Origin: Virgibacillus halotolerans
Lineage (GTDB): Bacteria > Bacillota > Bacilli > Bacillales > Amphibacillaceae
Direction: 5' to 3'
NCBI RefSeq assembly: GCF_016908515.1
Contig: NZ_JAFBEA010000001.1
Coordinates: forward strand, 992,001 to 1,056,000
Length of the DNA: 64,000 nucleotides
In this document: one piece after another, positions 62,270-64,000 of the stretch
Position numbering within the stretch: position 1 is the stretch's first letter
Layout: each line of letters opens with the position of its first letter
Notes under the pieces: model-generated
Seen by the model: the letters and a program-made list of their open reading frames with translations, nothing else
Database searches by the model: none
What the model was told of the DNA's origin: nothing
Position numbers and translations under genes: made by a program

Positions 62270-63313
62270 ATGGCTGAGGTATTATTTTCTACGAGTGAGA
62301 ATGGCGTTGCAACCATTACATTAAATCAACCAAAAGCAATAAACGCTTTAACCTATGACATGCTCTTACCCATCAGAGAAAAACTGCTGGAATGGGATGA
62401 GAATAATGCAATTCGTATCGTTATTCTTAAAGGCGCAGGTTCCAAAGGTTTCTGTGCCGGTGGGGATATTAAAACACTGTATCAAGCGAGAGAACAGCAT
62501 CAAGATGCACTACAGGCGGCAGAGCAATTCTTCGCTGTGGAGTATAAAACAGATCAGCTTATTGCAGCGTTTTCCAAGCCGATCATTGCCTTTCTAGATG
62601 GGGTCATAATGGGCGGCGGCGTAGGGCTTTCTTACGGCGCAAGCCATCGTATCGTAACCGAACGCACCAAATGGGCCATGCCGGAAATGAATATTGGCTT
62701 TTTCCCGGATGTTGGGGCTGCTTACTTTTTAAACAAGGCACCAGGCTACATCGGTCGTTATCTTGCATTAACGGCAATGACCCTACGTGCAGCTGATGTG
62801 CTTTATATAAACGGCGCTGACGCTTTTATCCCCAGTGAAAGATTACCAGACTTGCTTAACCAGCTGGAAACGACAAACTGGCATACAGGAAATACTGAAG
62901 ACATACTGCAACAACACCTGGATTCCTATACAGATCATCCCGGAACGGAAGGGAAATTAGCAGACTTACAAACACAAATTGATCAGCATTTTTCCTATGA
63001 TACTGTAGAAGCAATCGTTGATTCATTAACAACAGATACAAGTGAATTTGCAGTAAAAACAAAAGAAATGCTTTTAACTAAATCTCCTGTTTCTTTAAAG
63101 GTGACCTTAGAACAATTAATCAGGGGTAAAGGGACACTTGCTGCATGTTTGCAAACAGATTATATACTTGCAAAGCATTTTATGCGACATGATGACTTTT
63201 TTGAAGGTGTTCGTTCTGTACTTATTGATAAAGATCAAAACCCGCAATACAAATACAAACAATTAGCAGATGTATCCGATGCGTTTGTCGATACATTTTT
63301 CAAAGAATTGTAA
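62270..63313 (+). CDS. 3-Hydroxyisobutyryl-CoA hydrolase (enoyl-CoA hydratase family)
   Basis: A 347-residue member of the HIBYL-CoA hydrolase group. It has KGFCAGGDIKTLY, DGVIMGGGVGLSYGASHRI and MPEMNIGFFPDVGAAYFL; the longer C-terminal half distinguishes it from simple hydratases. It would release 3-hydroxyisobutyrate in valine catabolism. The ATG at 62270 is chosen over a GTG at 62258 that touches the AAGGGAG site. It is followed by a strong terminator. Confidence 0.9.
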   Translation: MAEVLFSTSENGVATITLNQPKAINALTYDMLLPIREKLLEWDENNAIRIVILKGAGSKGFCAGGDIKTLYQAREQHQDALQAAEQFFAVEYKTDQLIAAFSKPIIAFLDGVIMGGGVGLSYGASHRIVTERTKWAMPEMNIGFFPDVGAAYFLNKAPGYIGRYLALTAMTLRAADVLYINGADAFIPSERLPDLLNQLETTNWHTGNTEDILQQHLDSYTDHPGTEGKLADLQTQIDQHFSYDTVEAIVDSLTTDTSEFAVKTKEMLLTKSPVSLKVTLEQLIRGKGTLAACLQTDYILAKHFMRHDDFFEGVRSVLIDKDQNPQYKYKQLADVSDAFVDTFFKEL

Positions 63314-63315
63314 AA

Positions 63316-63359
63316 TAAAACCCATTCCCTGTTAATTTATAAAAGGGAATGGGTTTTTT
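63316..63359. terminator. Terminator between the hydrolase and mmsA genes
   Basis: AAAACCCATTCCCT and AGGGAATGGGTTTT form a 14-bp stem followed by more T residues; A-rich on the left, so it serves both convergent genes. Confidence 0.88.
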
Positions 63360-63445
63360 AATTTCATTTACGCTTTTTCCGAATTTATTTTGCATTTGAT
63401 AGAAACTGAAACATAACATAACTTCCGCGACAGAAATACTATTAA

Positions 63446-64000
63446 TTAGCTGCTCGGAAAATCAAAGTTCGTTTCATTCGTCGTATCTTCTCGATCAAAC
63501 CATCTTTCTGATACTGTTTTCGTCTTTGTAAAGAAACGGGCGGTATCTGGGCCAAACATTTGACCTTCTCCAAACCTGGAATCTTTCCACCCACCAAAAT
63601 TATGATACCCTACTGGAATTGGCACTGGTACATTCACACCTGTCATACCCACTTCAATTTCCTGTGTGAATTTACGAGCGTCTCCCCCATTATTCGTAAA
63701 TATCGTTACACCGTTACCTAATTGATGATCATTAATTAGTGAAATGGATTCATCGAGGCTCTCCACTGGAACAATAATACGTGCCGGACCAAATACTTCT
63801 TCTTTATACATTTTCATATCAGGTGTAACATGGTCGAGTAATGTTGCATCAAGGTAAAAACCTGCTTTATTTTCTACCTTGGGATTTCTGCCATCTACAA
63901 CAATATGAGCCCCTTCCTTTACTGCTTCATCAATGGCACGTAATGTTGCCTGTTTTGCATCTTCGCTTATTAAAGCACCGAAATCAGCACTTTCATCGTC
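63446..64000 (-). CDS. mmsA: Methylmalonate-semialdehyde dehydrogenase, C-terminal part
   Basis: The last 184 residues of a CoA-acylating aldehyde dehydrogenase; the gene continues beyond the right edge. Seen: FGALISEDAKQATLRAIDEA with VDGR, EEVFGPARIIVPVESLDE, TGVNVPVPIPVGYHNFGGWK and FFTKTKTVSERW, all typical of the MmsA/IolA family. It converts methylmalonate semialdehyde to propionyl-CoA in valine or inositol catabolism. The catalytic cysteine lies outside the window. It converges on the hydrolase operon of the same pathway. Confidence 0.92.
   Translation of the reverse strand, partial: DDESADFGALISEDAKQATLRAIDEAVKEGAHIVVDGRNPKVENKAGFYLDATLLDHVTPDMKMYKEEVFGPARIIVPVESLDESISLINDHQLGNGVTIFTNNGGDARKFTQEIEVGMTGVNVPVPIPVGYHNFGGWKDSRFGEGQMFGPDTARFFTKTKTVSERWFDREDTTNETNFDFPSS

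Overview
The window is a low-GC chromosomal segment from a member of the Bacillaceae, most likely a halotolerant spore-former of the Oceanobacillus/Virgibacillus/Lentibacillus type. The family assignment rests on strong AGGAGG-type ribosome binding sites, frequent TTG and GTG starts, Bacillus-type LexA boxes (GAAC-N4-GTTC), a YIEGIA protein with its partner subunit, a YhcN/YlaJ-like lipoprotein, a PBSX-type holin and type II NADH dehydrogenase. The genus is inference. No rRNA, tRNA, CRISPR array or intact prophage was seen.

Layout. 1-7.7 kb: a left-edge gene fragment, an M3 oligopeptidase, an orphan XhlB-type holin, a DUF6884 protein, a YceI protein, an Aquifex-type aconitase, a DCC-family thiol protein and a VanW protein. 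7.2-13.2 kb: a small membrane protein, a 32-residue ORF behind ndh, ndh, an SDR, an unrecognised 150-residue protein and topB with a LexA-like box upstream. 13.2-15.2 kb: a decay island with a broken marR, a broken alpha/beta hydrolase and another fragment around an intact YitT gene. 15.2-18.4 kb: the YIEGIA pair and a LysE exporter divergent from its LysR regulator. 18.4-25.1 kb: two old-yellow-enzyme reductases with a MarR regulator, then a nitrilase with a MocR regulator. 25.3-27.5 kb: arsR-arsB and a HesB-like protein. 27.7-30.5 kb: an Rrf2-headed operon of two LLM flavin oxidoreductases and a DUF896 protein.

31.9-37.5 kb holds the most distinctive locus. It is a tightly coupled operon of a GntR regulator (apparently with an AUU start), a class III CoA-transferase, an HMG-CoA-lyase-type enzyme and a three-part TRAP transporter. 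I infer uptake of a branched dicarboxylate such as 3-hydroxy-3-methylglutarate, CoA activation and retro-aldol cleavage. 37.9-42.5 kb: an acyl-CoA dehydrogenase and a quinone/electrophile-stress cluster (MhqR-like regulator, two ring-cleaving dioxygenases, an FMN reductase), with near-identical operator-overlapped promoters in front of both dioxygenase units.

42.9-57.8 kb: a 225-284 bp inverted-repeat element present twice with 7-bp target duplications, one copy nested in a second repeat; a recombinase-fold protein lacking its catalytic residues; SulP plus UspA; a FAD-Rieske oxidoreductase; marR-MFS; a GMC/gluconate-dehydrogenase pair; a lipoprotein; a PBP4-type peptidase without signal peptide; an SOS-controlled Y-family polymerase; and a DHA2 efflux pump. 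57.9-64 kb: AbgT with OsmC, cyclopropane fatty acid synthase, and a valine/fatty-acid catabolic group (enoyl-CoA hydratase, 3-hydroxyisobutyryl-CoA hydrolase, methylmalonate-semialdehyde dehydrogenase cut by the right edge).

Overall this is a metabolic and stress-response accessory stretch: many flavoenzymes, each beside a small regulator (MarR, Rrf2, LysR, MocR, ArsR, GntR), often with a recognisable operator. All assignments come from reading the sequence and recalling family signatures; no database search was run.
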